From Flavipsychrobacter sp. (lineage in GTDB: Bacteria; Bacteroidota; Bacteroidia; Chitinophagales; Chitinophagaceae), in contig JAFIGV010000025.1 in assembly GCA_017849575.1 (NCBI GenBank), positions 60,419 through 124,418 on the forward strand: 64,000 bases of DNA, given 5' to 3'. The position numbers and the translations under genes are program-made. The stretch's first letter is position 1. Every line of letters begins with the position of its first letter. The notes under the pieces were generated by a model. The model was not told the DNA's origin, did not search any database, and saw only the letters and a list, made by a program, of their open reading frames with translations. Below are positions 46,116 through 54,323 of the stretch, in pieces.

Positions 46116-47060
46116 ATGGACGTTGCGAAATACATAGGATTATTTCTGCTAAAAAATAATTTTGTTTACATACACGGTCTCGGCAACCTCGAACTGAGAA
46201 AGAAATCTGCGTCTTATGACGGCAGCTCGCTGCAGCCTCCGGCTTATGAGATTGTTATGAGCAGCCAGGGCTCTATAGACGATAATCTTGCCAATTTTAT
46301 TGCTACCAACGAACAGATCAGCATCAGCAAAGCGTCGAATGCGCTGAGAGAATTTAGTCAGGCAGCACGTGCAGAACTGCAGGCCGGCAAGCCTGTGGTG
46401 ATACCCGCTGTGGGATCTTTTGTTGAAGAGCGCGGCAAAATCGTTTTTGTCACCGATGCTAATTTTAGCTACGCACCACCTTCCATTCCCTCCATCCGTG
46501 TTGCCCGCCGTCAGGACGAAACCGTTTATACCACCAATGCAGATATTCCGGTAGTAAAACCACGGTACATTGATCCCGACACAGAAGTGGAAACTACGGG
46601 TATCAGTTGGGTGAAGATTGCTGCATGGGGTATAATTCTTATCGCTGTTTGCGCGGGTGCTTACTTCGGCATTCAGTACATGCGTAGCCACGACAATACT
46701 AATGTTGCTCCACTGATACAGCCTGTGCTCACAGATTCTCTACAGCAGCCGGCATCAGTCAATATTGTTGACTCTACCCAACTGGAAGTGGATTCTATGG
46801 CCCGTATGAACGCAGCCGACAGCGCTTTGCTAAGCTTTGATGTAATTGTGAACACCTACACCAATCTGGCGAAGGCACAGGAACGCGCCGGCAAACTAAA
46901 AAGTTACGGTCATCATGCTGAAATGGTAGCTGAAGACGACTCCAGTGCGTTCTATGTCATCATCCCGATCACCAATATAGCACCGGCAGATACCTCAGCT
47001 TTACTCGATTCCTTTAGGCGTACTTTTCGTCCGGTAAATGGAATCAAAATGTTACAATGA
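46116..47060 (+). CDS. HU-like/CCDC81 domain membrane protein with C-terminal SPOR domain
   Basis: 314 aa. Residues ~1-130 form two HU-like (CCDC81-type) modules (DVAKYIGLFLLKNNFVYIHG; then ISISKASNALREFSQAARAEL and VVIPAVGSFVEERGKIVFV). A single transmembrane helix spans about 165-188 (KIAAWGIILIAVCAGAYFGI). A linker follows, and the last ~70 residues resemble a SPOR domain (TYTNLAKAQERAGKLKSYGH...FYVIIPITN), which binds denuded peptidoglycan at division sites. The topology implies a cytoplasmic HU part and a periplasmic SPOR part, possibly a cell-division or envelope role. Monocistronic; 146 bp upstream hold no gene. Confidence 0.8.
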   Translation: MDVAKYIGLFLLKNNFVYIHGLGNLELRKKSASYDGSSLQPPAYEIVMSSQGSIDDNLANFIATNEQISISKASNALREFSQAARAELQAGKPVVIPAVGSFVEERGKIVFVTDANFSYAPPSIPSIRVARRQDETVYTTNADIPVVKPRYIDPDTEVETTGISWVKIAAWGIILIAVCAGAYFGIQYMRSHDNTNVAPLIQPVLTDSLQQPASVNIVDSTQLEVDSMARMNAADSALLSFDVIVNTYTNLAKAQERAGKLKSYGHHAEMVAEDDSSAFYVIIPITNIAPADTSALLDSFRRTFRPVNGIKMLQ

Positions 47061-47132
47061 TGCCTGTTTTATAAGGCGGCATCGAGATATCGGGTAATTT
47101 CTACCCAGTAACCCACAGCGCTAAGCCTGGAG

Positions 47133-47615
47133 TTACCGTTGTGGTAAAACTTCCAGCAATCGTTCTAACACCAGAAAAGTAGCGGGACAAATTGTTGCAT
47201 TTTTAAGGGTCAGTTGCACCCGTTTCAGCAGTACATCTTCATCTGTATAAGGATAGCGTGCGCAATCTGACGGACGATCTTCATAGATACTGCAGGTATT
47301 GTCCTCACGAATGAAGGGGCAGGGAGAAGACCGGGTTACAAAATCTCCATCTTCATCGAGACGCAGGTACCGGCTGATCAGTTCTCCCTCTTTAACGCGA
47401 AGCACTTTTGCAATACGTTTGATATCCGGCTGTTTGAAACGCGGAGAATAATTTCGGCAACAACGGGCACATTTCAGACAATCCACCTCGGCAAAGGCCT
47501 GCTCATGTAGCTTCGGCAAACGTTGCAGCATCTTGTTTCTATCTCCTTTTTCAAGAAGACGCCGGTATTTCTTTTGCTGTTGCCGGGCCTGCTTTTCCCA
47601 ATCTGCCATGTCCAT
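47133..47615 (-). CDS. YkgJ-family cysteine-cluster protein
   Basis: 160 aa cytoplasmic protein with the CxxxCxxCC-type zinc/iron cluster pattern of UPF0153/YkgJ: CLKCARCC near residues 50-57, then SPCPFI, NTCSIYEDRPSDCARYPY. The family probably binds Fe-S or Zn, with no established reaction. ATG 47615 lies only 4 nt after a -7 box; the second ATG, two codons later, would fit equally well. Confidence 0.85.
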   Translation of the reverse strand: MDMADWEKQARQQQKKYRRLLEKGDRNKMLQRLPKLHEQAFAEVDCLKCARCCRNYSPRFKQPDIKRIAKVLRVKEGELISRYLRLDEDGDFVTRSSPCPFIREDNTCSIYEDRPSDCARYPYTDEDVLLKRVQLTLKNATICPATFLVLERLLEVLPQR

Positions 47616-47619
47616 GCCG

Positions 47620-47627
47620 CAAAGGTA
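47620..47627 (-). promoter_or_regulatory. Putative -7 box TACCTTTG of the YkgJ gene
   Basis: Minus-strand TACCTTTG followed by CGGC and the ATG, a 4-nt gap. Transcription would begin at or past the first ATG, so the second ATG may be the real start. Confidence 0.5.
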
Positions 47628-47791
47628 AGGCCAGTAGCCTACCGTACCCCTAATCGCACAGATTTTGCGCTATCGGGCTCATCAATTGCTAACCGGGTTA
47701 TAATCCCTCCTTAATGGAATTACAAAGATGTTGTTAAGCAGCCCCGGGCGTGCCATGAATACGATCATGCTTTTTCATCTTTACACTGCCA

Positions 47792-48370
47792 ATGAAAACA
47801 AACATGAAATATCGCAAACAAATACCCGGCGCACTGCTGTGTATCTTGCTGCTATCGTTGGCGGCAATTAAGGCGAAGGCGCAAAATGAATCGGGTACAG
47901 CGCAGCAAACTATTGCGCTTGCTATGAGCAATGCGCTCGACATTACCTTCGTAGATAACAACAGCAGTACCGGAAACACCGTGAGCCTGTCGTTCGACAA
48001 TGTAGAAGACTATGCAGCGGGTGTCGAATCAGCATCGCAAACGATCCGCGTTCGGTCGAATAAAGACTTTGACGTACGAGTGAAATCAGCAGCATCGAAA
48101 TTTTCATATTCCGGCAGTGCCTCCTCCGACCCTAACATGTCCGTTTCGAGTGTTCTGGCTATGAAAATCATTGACAATAACACAGGCGGAAACATCACCA
48201 GTGGCTTTAGCAACTACAAAGCGCTATCCACCAACAATAAAAAAATCATCAACAATGCTGACGCAGGAAATGATCAGACCTTTAGCGTGAAATACAAGGC
48301 CACACCGGGCTTTGCCTACCCTGCAGGCACCTACACCGTAGATATCGTGTACACCGTCACACAGCGCTAA
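47792..48370 (+). CDS. Small secreted beta-rich protein of unknown function (paralogue of 58327-58887)
   Basis: 192 aa. A signal peptide ends near KAKAQ. The mature part starts with a conserved block (GTAQQTIALAMSNALDITF), continues with DYAAGVESASQTIRVRSNKDFDVRVKS, and ends with YKATPGFAYPAGTYTVDIVY. The sequence is Ser/Asn/Thr-rich and beta-strand-rich, resembling the single-domain sandwich of fimbria-like or DUF4402-type secreted proteins. No sorting domain or lipobox. A second copy lies at 58327-58887 with the same motifs in order. Function unknown; a surface or periplasmic structural role is an inference. Confidence 0.75.
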   Translation: MKTNMKYRKQIPGALLCILLLSLAAIKAKAQNESGTAQQTIALAMSNALDITFVDNNSSTGNTVSLSFDNVEDYAAGVESASQTIRVRSNKDFDVRVKSAASKFSYSGSASSDPNMSVSSVLAMKIIDNNTGGNITSGFSNYKALSTNNKKIINNADAGNDQTFSVKYKATPGFAYPAGTYTVDIVYTVTQR

Positions 48371-48394
48371 AACATTTGGGGTACAATTGCCGTA

Positions 48395-49591
48395 CTATTC
48401 CTCTTCATCAAACCCGTCTTCCACAGGCACGTCCTTAACGATGCTGTACAACACTTTTGCCTGGCGGTAAATGGCGTTATTATACTTATTTCCCAAAACA
48501 ATGAAGGTGAGATTGTCTTTAATAAAACGATAAAAGACCGTGTTGTTGCCGTGCCACCAGCCATTGTGGTAAATAATTTTATTACCGCTGGGATAGCACA
48601 ACATCCGCCAGCCGAGGCCATAATTTTTTATTCCTGGTTTTTCAAAAGAACAGGGTCCGTAAGCCATCTCCAGTGTTTCATTGTTCAGCAATTTATCCTG
48701 ATAAAAAGATTGATCCCAGCGGTACATATCGCGCACGGTGCTGTATATACCTTTGTCGCCTACTACACCGTCTGCAAAATTATTTTCCCAGCGTGCCCAA
48801 TTGTGCTTGTAGTTGTAAGTTGCACCTTGCGGAAGCGGTGCAGGTGTCTTGTGTACAAACGTGTGCTGCATACCCAGTGGCGCAAAAATGTAACGTTCCA
48901 TGAAATCATTGTAAGGCAGTCCCGTGGCCTGTTCGATGATGCTTGCCAGTAGTGCGTAGTTACTGTTGCAGTATTTGAAACGTGTGTCGGGCCGCGATTC
49001 CAGAGCGGGTTTGTATCGTACAAAAGCATCCACCACCTGATCGTTGGTAAGCGGAACCTGCGGATTTTTTACGAGTCTCTTGTCCCATTTCTGATAGTCG
49101 GGCAGCCCTGAGCGATGGTTGAGTAACATCTTTATCGTGATACCCTTGTACGGGAAACCATCAAGATACTCACTCACAGGGTCATTGATGTTGAGATAAT
49201 TATGCTGATGCAGATACAGCACCGCAGCGCCGGTGAAGGTTTTGGAAATAGATGCGAGCTGCGAAGAACTATAAGGGCCAAGCGGCTGATGGGATTCGCG
49301 GCGGGCCAGACCGAAGTAGCGCTCGTAGATCACCTTTCCTTCATTCCCGATGAGCACACTACCGTTGAACCCCCCACGTACCTGAACTGCATAAAACGAA
49401 TCCAGCCTTGAGATCATTCTCTGATAGACCGGTAGCGTGGTGTCTTCATAAACCAGAGGCACGTTCGATGCCTTTACGGGCAGATCGTGAAACCGTGGCG
49501 TGGCGTTCACTTTTTCCGCCTGGGGTTGGCAGGCAACCAGTAAAAAAGAAAATACAGCAAAACTTATATAGGAGCGCCTCGAAGATAACAT
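48395..49591 (-). CDS. Serine hydrolase of the class C beta-lactamase / DD-peptidase fold (lipoprotein)
   Basis: 398 aa from ATG 49591, which gives a signal peptide ending in the lipobox LVAC (Cys21). The in-frame ATG 12 codons earlier spoils it. SxxK motif SISK (Ser114 to Lys117), YxN-type YCN in FKYCNSNYALL, and a HNG in place of the third KTG-type motif (YHNGWWHG). Members include DD-peptidases, esterases and beta-lactamases. The substrate cannot be told. Probably anchored facing the periplasm. Convergent with the small secreted protein gene. Confidence 0.85.
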   Translation of the reverse strand: MLSSRRSYISFAVFSFLLVACQPQAEKVNATPRFHDLPVKASNVPLVYEDTTLPVYQRMISRLDSFYAVQVRGGFNGSVLIGNEGKVIYERYFGLARRESHQPLGPYSSSQLASISKTFTGAAVLYLHQHNYLNINDPVSEYLDGFPYKGITIKMLLNHRSGLPDYQKWDKRLVKNPQVPLTNDQVVDAFVRYKPALESRPDTRFKYCNSNYALLASIIEQATGLPYNDFMERYIFAPLGMQHTFVHKTPAPLPQGATYNYKHNWARWENNFADGVVGDKGIYSTVRDMYRWDQSFYQDKLLNNETLEMAYGPCSFEKPGIKNYGLGWRMLCYPSGNKIIYHNGWWHGNNTVFYRFIKDNLTFIVLGNKYNNAIYRQAKVLYSIVKDVPVEDGFDEEE

Positions 49592-49659
49592 TTCTAATAT
49601 CGGATAAGGGGCAAAAATAACCTTCATGACTTAAAACGGCGATTAGGCTGAAAACCGCA

Positions 49660-50247
49660 TCAGTGGCTTAACTGAACTTTAACAAACCTAACCGCATCAT
49701 CCATGAGCTCGTAATAACACTGTGCCAGCTGATGGTAATGACCGATGAAAATATCATAGGCTTTTTCCACATCGGGCATGTGCTTTGCCCGGCGGTGAAG
49801 GCCTCCCAAAGATTTCTTTATACCCGCCAGCGTCCGGTAATGAAACAGCCAGTTTTGACTGCGCATGTAAGGAAAATAATTGCGGAAAGGTTCCGGAAAA
49901 AAAGCCTCATGTGCACCGATGAGTTCATAGGTATTGTTCGAAAAATCGAGCAGATGTTCTTCCGATGAAAAATGCTTCGGGTCATTGGCCAAAAAGTGAT
50001 CATAAAGACTGTCAACAACCGCGCCGGAGTATAGTCCATAGTCGTTGCGAAAAAAGATCTTTGCGCGTTGGGATGCCGGATGGAGGTCAGTAAATTCGTC
50101 GATACGGCGATGCAGCAATATGCCCCGACGAATGCCCTCGGGATATTGATCCAGGGCAAGTTTTCCCTTCACATGGTCGCCGATAAGGTTGCCGGTAAGA
50201 ACAGCTCCATCACCAAAAGAGAGCACAGCATGACCCAGATAATTCAT
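49660..50247 (-). CDS. acpH: Acyl carrier protein phosphodiesterase AcpH-like
   Basis: 195 aa HD-like family (DUF479). Conserved MNYLGHAVLSFGDGAVLTGN, GDHVKGK, LHRRIDEFTDLHP and DSLYDHFLAND provide the His/Asp metal-ligand pattern. E. coli AcpH removes 4'-phosphopantetheine from ACP. The in vivo role in this lineage is not established. Lies 31 bp after the stop of the FUSC gene on the same strand. Confidence 0.85.
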   Translation of the reverse strand: MNYLGHAVLSFGDGAVLTGNLIGDHVKGKLALDQYPEGIRRGILLHRRIDEFTDLHPASQRAKIFFRNDYGLYSGAVVDSLYDHFLANDPKHFSSEEHLLDFSNNTYELIGAHEAFFPEPFRNYFPYMRSQNWLFHYRTLAGIKKSLGGLHRRAKHMPDVEKAYDIFIGHYHQLAQCYYELMDDAVRFVKVQLSH

Positions 50248-50278
50248 AGGTGCTAAGCTACGAGTATTCGCGGGCTAA

Positions 50279-52444
50279 TCATTGTGCTATGCGTTGCATA
50301 TGGCCCAGATCCTGATACAGCGCCTTCAGTTCTATCAGTAATTTTTCGAGGTAGATCTTTTGCTGCAGGCTCATATACGACCATTCCGGACGCGGTTCCG
50401 GTTGCTGCAGATTTTTAGCCGCAGGCGGATGAAGCAGCGCCATACGTTCCACCACTTTGTTGAACCATTCCAGACATTCGGAGACCAACTGCTGCTGTGG
50501 CCAGCGTTCCGCGGGTGCTTCTCCATCCTGCTCTTGTTCAAGATGTATATTGTTAAGTTCCCGGGTGATGCGCACACTATGGTTGATAAGCTGATAGTAA
50601 GTCATCATTAAAGATTTATTGCCCCCGCCGGGCTCCTGCATATACCTGCTGAACGAGTCGTATGCATTGCTGTTTTTGCCCTCGGCCGACCGTTTGTTCC
50701 GGGTCCAGTTCTGAGGTCTGCTTTCCTGAAAAAAGCTGGCCAAAAAATACTGGTAATTGCATCCCAGCGCATCGGTAATATGTTGCGGCAGTTGCTTTTT
50801 ATCCCAGTTGGGCAGCAGGGCAAATCCAGCCGTGATGCCCAGTACCGCGCCGCCGATCGTACATAGCGCACGGATGACTATGATCATTGGGTTCAGCACG
50901 GCTTCCACGTCGAAAAGCAGCACCACACTCACAGTGATGAAAAACACAGCCACTGAATAGCGACGGCGAATGAAATAAACCATGAAGAGAAAGCAGATAA
51001 AAAGCATGATCTCTTTGGCGTAAATGCCGGAGGGCAACCGGATCATCAACCCACCCACGAGTCCGCCGGTAAGGGTGCCGATGACACGGTCCACAGCCTT
51101 GGTAATGGTAGCAGTAAAATAAGGTTGTATAACGATCAAGACCGTAAAGGGCAACCAGTAACCATGATCTATCTCAAAATATTTGTAGCAAAAAAGGGCC
51201 AGACCTGCAGCCAGCGCACTTCTCGCCGCGTAGCGTGCGTTGTTGGTCTGAAAATTCAGAAGCAAACGCAGATTGCGCACCCAGTGTTTGGGGTGAAGGA
51301 TGAGGAGGGTCTTGATGAGGGAATAGCTGCGGAACACGGGGAGGTCTTCACCCATCGTTTCAAGTCGCTCCAGCGTAGCGCGCATGAGCTTTACTGTACG
51401 TTCGGCGAGTTGAATGACCCGCTGAGCGGTAGCCTCTCCGAGCACTTCGTCGTAGGTTTTGTATTCTTTGAGCAGGGTTATCATTTTATCGCTGCGCAGC
51501 AGTCGCGACCGTATCAGCAGTTCCTCTTCTGTCTTGAGGTTTACCATGTACGATCCCATCCGCTCCAAAGACTCCCCCAGTGCGCGAAGCATGTTATGAA
51601 GTTTGATGCGCAGTTCGTCGTGCACATCTTTGATCTTCACAGACTCCAGTTCTTCGGCCATGGCGATCATATTGGATGCAACCAGTGCCGCCGCCTTTCT
51701 GATCTGTGCGAGCTGAAACTTTGTTTGCTCCTTTTCGCTTTGCTGATGGGCCATGGTTTCAAAAAAGTGAAATGAGGTATCGAGCGCGGCCCTGACATCT
51801 TTCTCACTTTGATAGGTATCCCGCAGACTGCTACGCGGCGACAAGGCATCCCAGCCGCGGGTGATGGTGGTTGCCAGGTTGCTGTTGGCCCGCCAGATCA
51901 GCGCAATGGTGCGGCGGTAGGGCTGCTGCGCGGGTGTGAACACCACAGCTCCCAAACCCGTAAGCATGGTCCATGCACCCCCTATCAGTATCAAAAACAA
52001 TCGCTGCCTGAGATCGTCCGGGCTTTCTGTCGGATAGGCGTTGGTGATCACAAACATTACCTGTACACAAACGGCAAGCCCGGCCCCACGATCGCCCAGA
52101 TTTTTGAAGAGCCCCGCAGCAAAGCCCACAAAGATCATCGCTACTACAGAAAAGAAGAGATAGCCACCCGAAAGACTGCCGAGCAGAGCAAAGGCAAAGG
52201 CGAGCACCGAGCCGCCGGCAAGCACCCGCATACGCTGTGCAAAAGACCCTTTGAGTTCTACCCAGCAAATACATTCTGCTGCCAGTGCTATCCAGCTAGC
52301 AGCCTCCATGTGGCCGGTAGCCACGCCCCATACTACGGGCACGGTAGCGGCAATAGCCATACGTAGCCCCCACGAAAAAAGTGGCTCATAGGTTTCATTC
52401 TCAATGAGCCGGTTGAGTTGTTTGTATGGTGCAAAGCGGATCAA
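50279..52444 (-). CDS. FUSC-family inner-membrane protein (YccS/YhfK-like)
   Basis: 721 aa with two membrane bundles. The N-terminal bundle covers about residues 25-165. A long helical cytoplasmic region follows to ~390 (coiled-coil-like EELESVKIKDVHDELRIKLHNML). The second bundle runs from ~400 to 540 (ALAAGLALFCYKYFEIDHGYWLPFTVLIVIQPYFTATI), where the FUSC signature sits, followed by a hydrophilic tail. The family includes aromatic-acid efflux components and uncharacterised proteins. No HlyD-type partner is adjacent, so the substrate is unknown. Confidence 0.85.
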   Translation of the reverse strand: MIRFAPYKQLNRLIENETYEPLFSWGLRMAIAATVPVVWGVATGHMEAASWIALAAECICWVELKGSFAQRMRVLAGGSVLAFAFALLGSLSGGYLFFSVVAMIFVGFAAGLFKNLGDRGAGLAVCVQVMFVITNAYPTESPDDLRQRLFLILIGGAWTMLTGLGAVVFTPAQQPYRRTIALIWRANSNLATTITRGWDALSPRSSLRDTYQSEKDVRAALDTSFHFFETMAHQQSEKEQTKFQLAQIRKAAALVASNMIAMAEELESVKIKDVHDELRIKLHNMLRALGESLERMGSYMVNLKTEEELLIRSRLLRSDKMITLLKEYKTYDEVLGEATAQRVIQLAERTVKLMRATLERLETMGEDLPVFRSYSLIKTLLILHPKHWVRNLRLLLNFQTNNARYAARSALAAGLALFCYKYFEIDHGYWLPFTVLIVIQPYFTATITKAVDRVIGTLTGGLVGGLMIRLPSGIYAKEIMLFICFLFMVYFIRRRYSVAVFFITVSVVLLFDVEAVLNPMIIVIRALCTIGGAVLGITAGFALLPNWDKKQLPQHITDALGCNYQYFLASFFQESRPQNWTRNKRSAEGKNSNAYDSFSRYMQEPGGGNKSLMMTYYQLINHSVRITRELNNIHLEQEQDGEAPAERWPQQQLVSECLEWFNKVVERMALLHPPAAKNLQQPEPRPEWSYMSLQQKIYLEKLLIELKALYQDLGHMQRIAQ

Positions 52445-52474
52445 TGTGATGCTAATAGCATTAGACCTGCTAAA

Positions 52475-52951
52475 TTAATATGCCAGTTGCTTTTCAATCA
52501 ATACCGAAAGCTGATCAGCAGTTATAGCACCTTCAAAGAAATTTCTGTACTGTGTCTTGCCATACACAATAAGCGTAGCCGGTATGGAACCGCCCCAACG
52601 GTTTTCTATTTTGGGTATGAATTCGTTCGCATTTGTTTCATTAAGCCAGACCACTTCCTGCTTCAACTTCTTACGACGAATAAACGCAGGCAACTTCCGG
52701 TCATAATCTTCTTTAAAATCGTTACTCACCAAAAGGATCTTTACCGGCTTGCCTTCAAATCGCTGCTCCAGCTTTCTGAACTCAGGAAGCTCCTTTACAC
52801 AGGGCGCACACCAGGTTGCCCAAAAATTGACAACATATACAGTGTCAGCATGCGCCATTCGCTGCTGCAGGTCTTCTACTTTGTAAACGGCAATGTTCTG
52901 TGCTTTCAGCGATAAGGGTAAACACGCAAGGAAGAAGAAAAAATATTTCAT
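52475..52951 (-). CDS. TlpA-like periplasmic thioredoxin-fold protein
   Basis: 158 aa. A short signal peptide (MKYFFFFLACLPLSLKAQ) precedes a thioredoxin fold with the redox pair WCAPC (Cys48, Cys51) in VVNFWATWCAPCVKEL. Later GGSIPATLIVYG carries the cis-Pro. It probably reduces periplasmic disulfides, for example in cytochrome c maturation or after oxidative damage. Start ATG lies 4 nt after a -7 box. Fifty-two bp downstream of the mtaB stop. Confidence 0.88.
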   Translation of the reverse strand: MKYFFFFLACLPLSLKAQNIAVYKVEDLQQRMAHADTVYVVNFWATWCAPCVKELPEFRKLEQRFEGKPVKILLVSNDFKEDYDRKLPAFIRRKKLKQEVVWLNETNANEFIPKIENRWGGSIPATLIVYGKTQYRNFFEGAITADQLSVLIEKQLAY

Positions 52952-52955
52952 TCCG

Positions 52956-52963
52956 CAAAGGTA
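52956..52963 (-). promoter_or_regulatory. Putative -7 box TACCTTTG of the TlpA-like gene
   Basis: Minus-strand TACCTTTG, then CGGA and the ATG (4-nt gap), the same arrangement as at the YkgJ gene. Predicts a leaderless transcript. The single nearby ATG leaves little room for a leader. Confidence 0.5.
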
Positions 52964-53003
52964 CGGAGACCGGATTGGGGCAAATGCTAAAACCAGTAAT
53001 TCC

Positions 53004-54275
53004 TCAGAGCGTCCAATCTACGAGCTGATTGACCCATTCTGCCCGATAAGGCGTCTGTACTTTGATATAATTATCAGTAAAGCCCTCCATCAGTCCGTTC
53101 TTGTCGGCGCTTTCAAAAAGCACTTTGCGGGTCTGCCCCGAATGCTGAGCCGTGAAGTATTGCATTTTCTGATAGGAAAGATTGCGGAGGACCTTATTGC
53201 GTTCGTGCCGGATCTGCATGGGCACTGTGGGTTGCATATCCACAGCAAGTGTGTTTGCACGTTCCGAATATGTAAACACATGCAGATAGGAAATATCAAG
53301 CTGATGTAGAAAATTGAAGGTCTCCTGAAAATCGTCGTCGTCTTCGGAAGGAAAGCCTACAATCACATCGGCACCAAGGCAACAATGTGGCATAAGGCTT
53401 TTAATCACAGAGACCCGGTCTGCATAGAGCTCACGTTGATATCTGCGACGCATAAGGCCCAACACTTTATTGCTGCCGCTCTGCAGCGGAATATGAAAGT
53501 GGGGCATAAACTTCCGGGAAGAAGCCACAAATTCGATGATCTCATTGCTAAGCAGATTCGGCTCAATTGAAGATATCCGGAAACGATCGATACGCGCTAC
53601 CTTGTCCAGTGCCACAATCAGATCCAGAAACTGTTCTTCTTTCTTTTTACCACCTGTGTTCCCCTTACCAAAATCACCGAGATTAATGCCTGTCAGTACA
53701 ATTTCGCGGGTACCGGATGCAGCAAGTTCTTCCACATTACGCAGCACACCTTCAACACTATCGCTGCGGCTGTGCCCGCGCGCCAGCGGTATGGTGCAGA
53801 AGGAACAGTTATAATCGCATCCATCCTGCACTTTTAAAAAAGTACGGGTGCGGTCATGGATAGAAAATGAACTATTGAAACCCTTTACCTCGTCTATGTC
53901 GCAGGAGCAGATCTTTGCGCTATCGCCTTTTGCCAGCTCGCTGATGTGCCTCGATAAATTGAATTTTTCAGCCGCGCCCAGTACCAGATCCACACCTTCG
54001 ATGGCTGCAATTTCCTTTGGCTTTAACTGCGCATAGCAGCCGGTAATGACCACCAGCGACTCAGGCGAACGTCGCTGGATACGGCGCACGATCTGACGAC
54101 ACTCTTTATCTGCATTTTCTGTTACCGAACAGGTATTGATGACATATACGTCCGCGTTATCGTCAAAATCCCTTTTTACAAAACCCTCTGCTTCGAGCAT
54201 ACGACTCAAAGTGGAGGTCTCGGAATAATTGAGTTTACAACCCAGGGTGTGAAAAGCTACGGACTTGCCTTGCAT
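53004..54275 (-). CDS. mtaB: tRNA t6A37 methylthiotransferase MtaB
   Basis: Radical-SAM enzyme (423 aa) converting t6A37 to ms2t6A37 in ANN-decoding tRNAs; it acts after the TsaE pathway. N-terminal UPF0004 domain (VAFHTLGCKLNYSET, VINTCSVTENADKECRQ, VVITGCYAQ) holds the second cluster's Cys residues. Radical-SAM motif CDYNCSFC, then IPLARGHSRS and a C-terminal TRAM-like region. The start ATG 54275 (MQGK) is chosen over an in-frame TTG at 54284 because a -7 box ends 6 nt upstream and overlaps the TTG region. Confidence 0.93.
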   Translation of the reverse strand: MQGKSVAFHTLGCKLNYSETSTLSRMLEAEGFVKRDFDDNADVYVINTCSVTENADKECRQIVRRIQRRSPESLVVITGCYAQLKPKEIAAIEGVDLVLGAAEKFNLSRHISELAKGDSAKICSCDIDEVKGFNSSFSIHDRTRTFLKVQDGCDYNCSFCTIPLARGHSRSDSVEGVLRNVEELAASGTREIVLTGINLGDFGKGNTGGKKKEEQFLDLIVALDKVARIDRFRISSIEPNLLSNEIIEFVASSRKFMPHFHIPLQSGSNKVLGLMRRRYQRELYADRVSVIKSLMPHCCLGADVIVGFPSEDDDDFQETFNFLHQLDISYLHVFTYSERANTLAVDMQPTVPMQIRHERNKVLRNLSYQKMQYFTAQHSGQTRKVLFESADKNGLMEGFTDNYIKVQTPYRAEWVNQLVDWTL

Positions 54276-54281
54276 GGGGCG

Positions 54282-54289
54282 CAAAGGTA
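54282..54289 (-). promoter_or_regulatory. Putative -7 box TACCTTTG of mtaB
   Basis: Minus-strand TACCTTTG followed by CGCCCC and the ATG (6-nt gap). Near-leaderless geometry. No clear -33 element. Confidence 0.5.
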
Positions 54290-54323
54290 TTGAATAACCA
54301 GCATTTGCTGCGAAGAGACGGAC

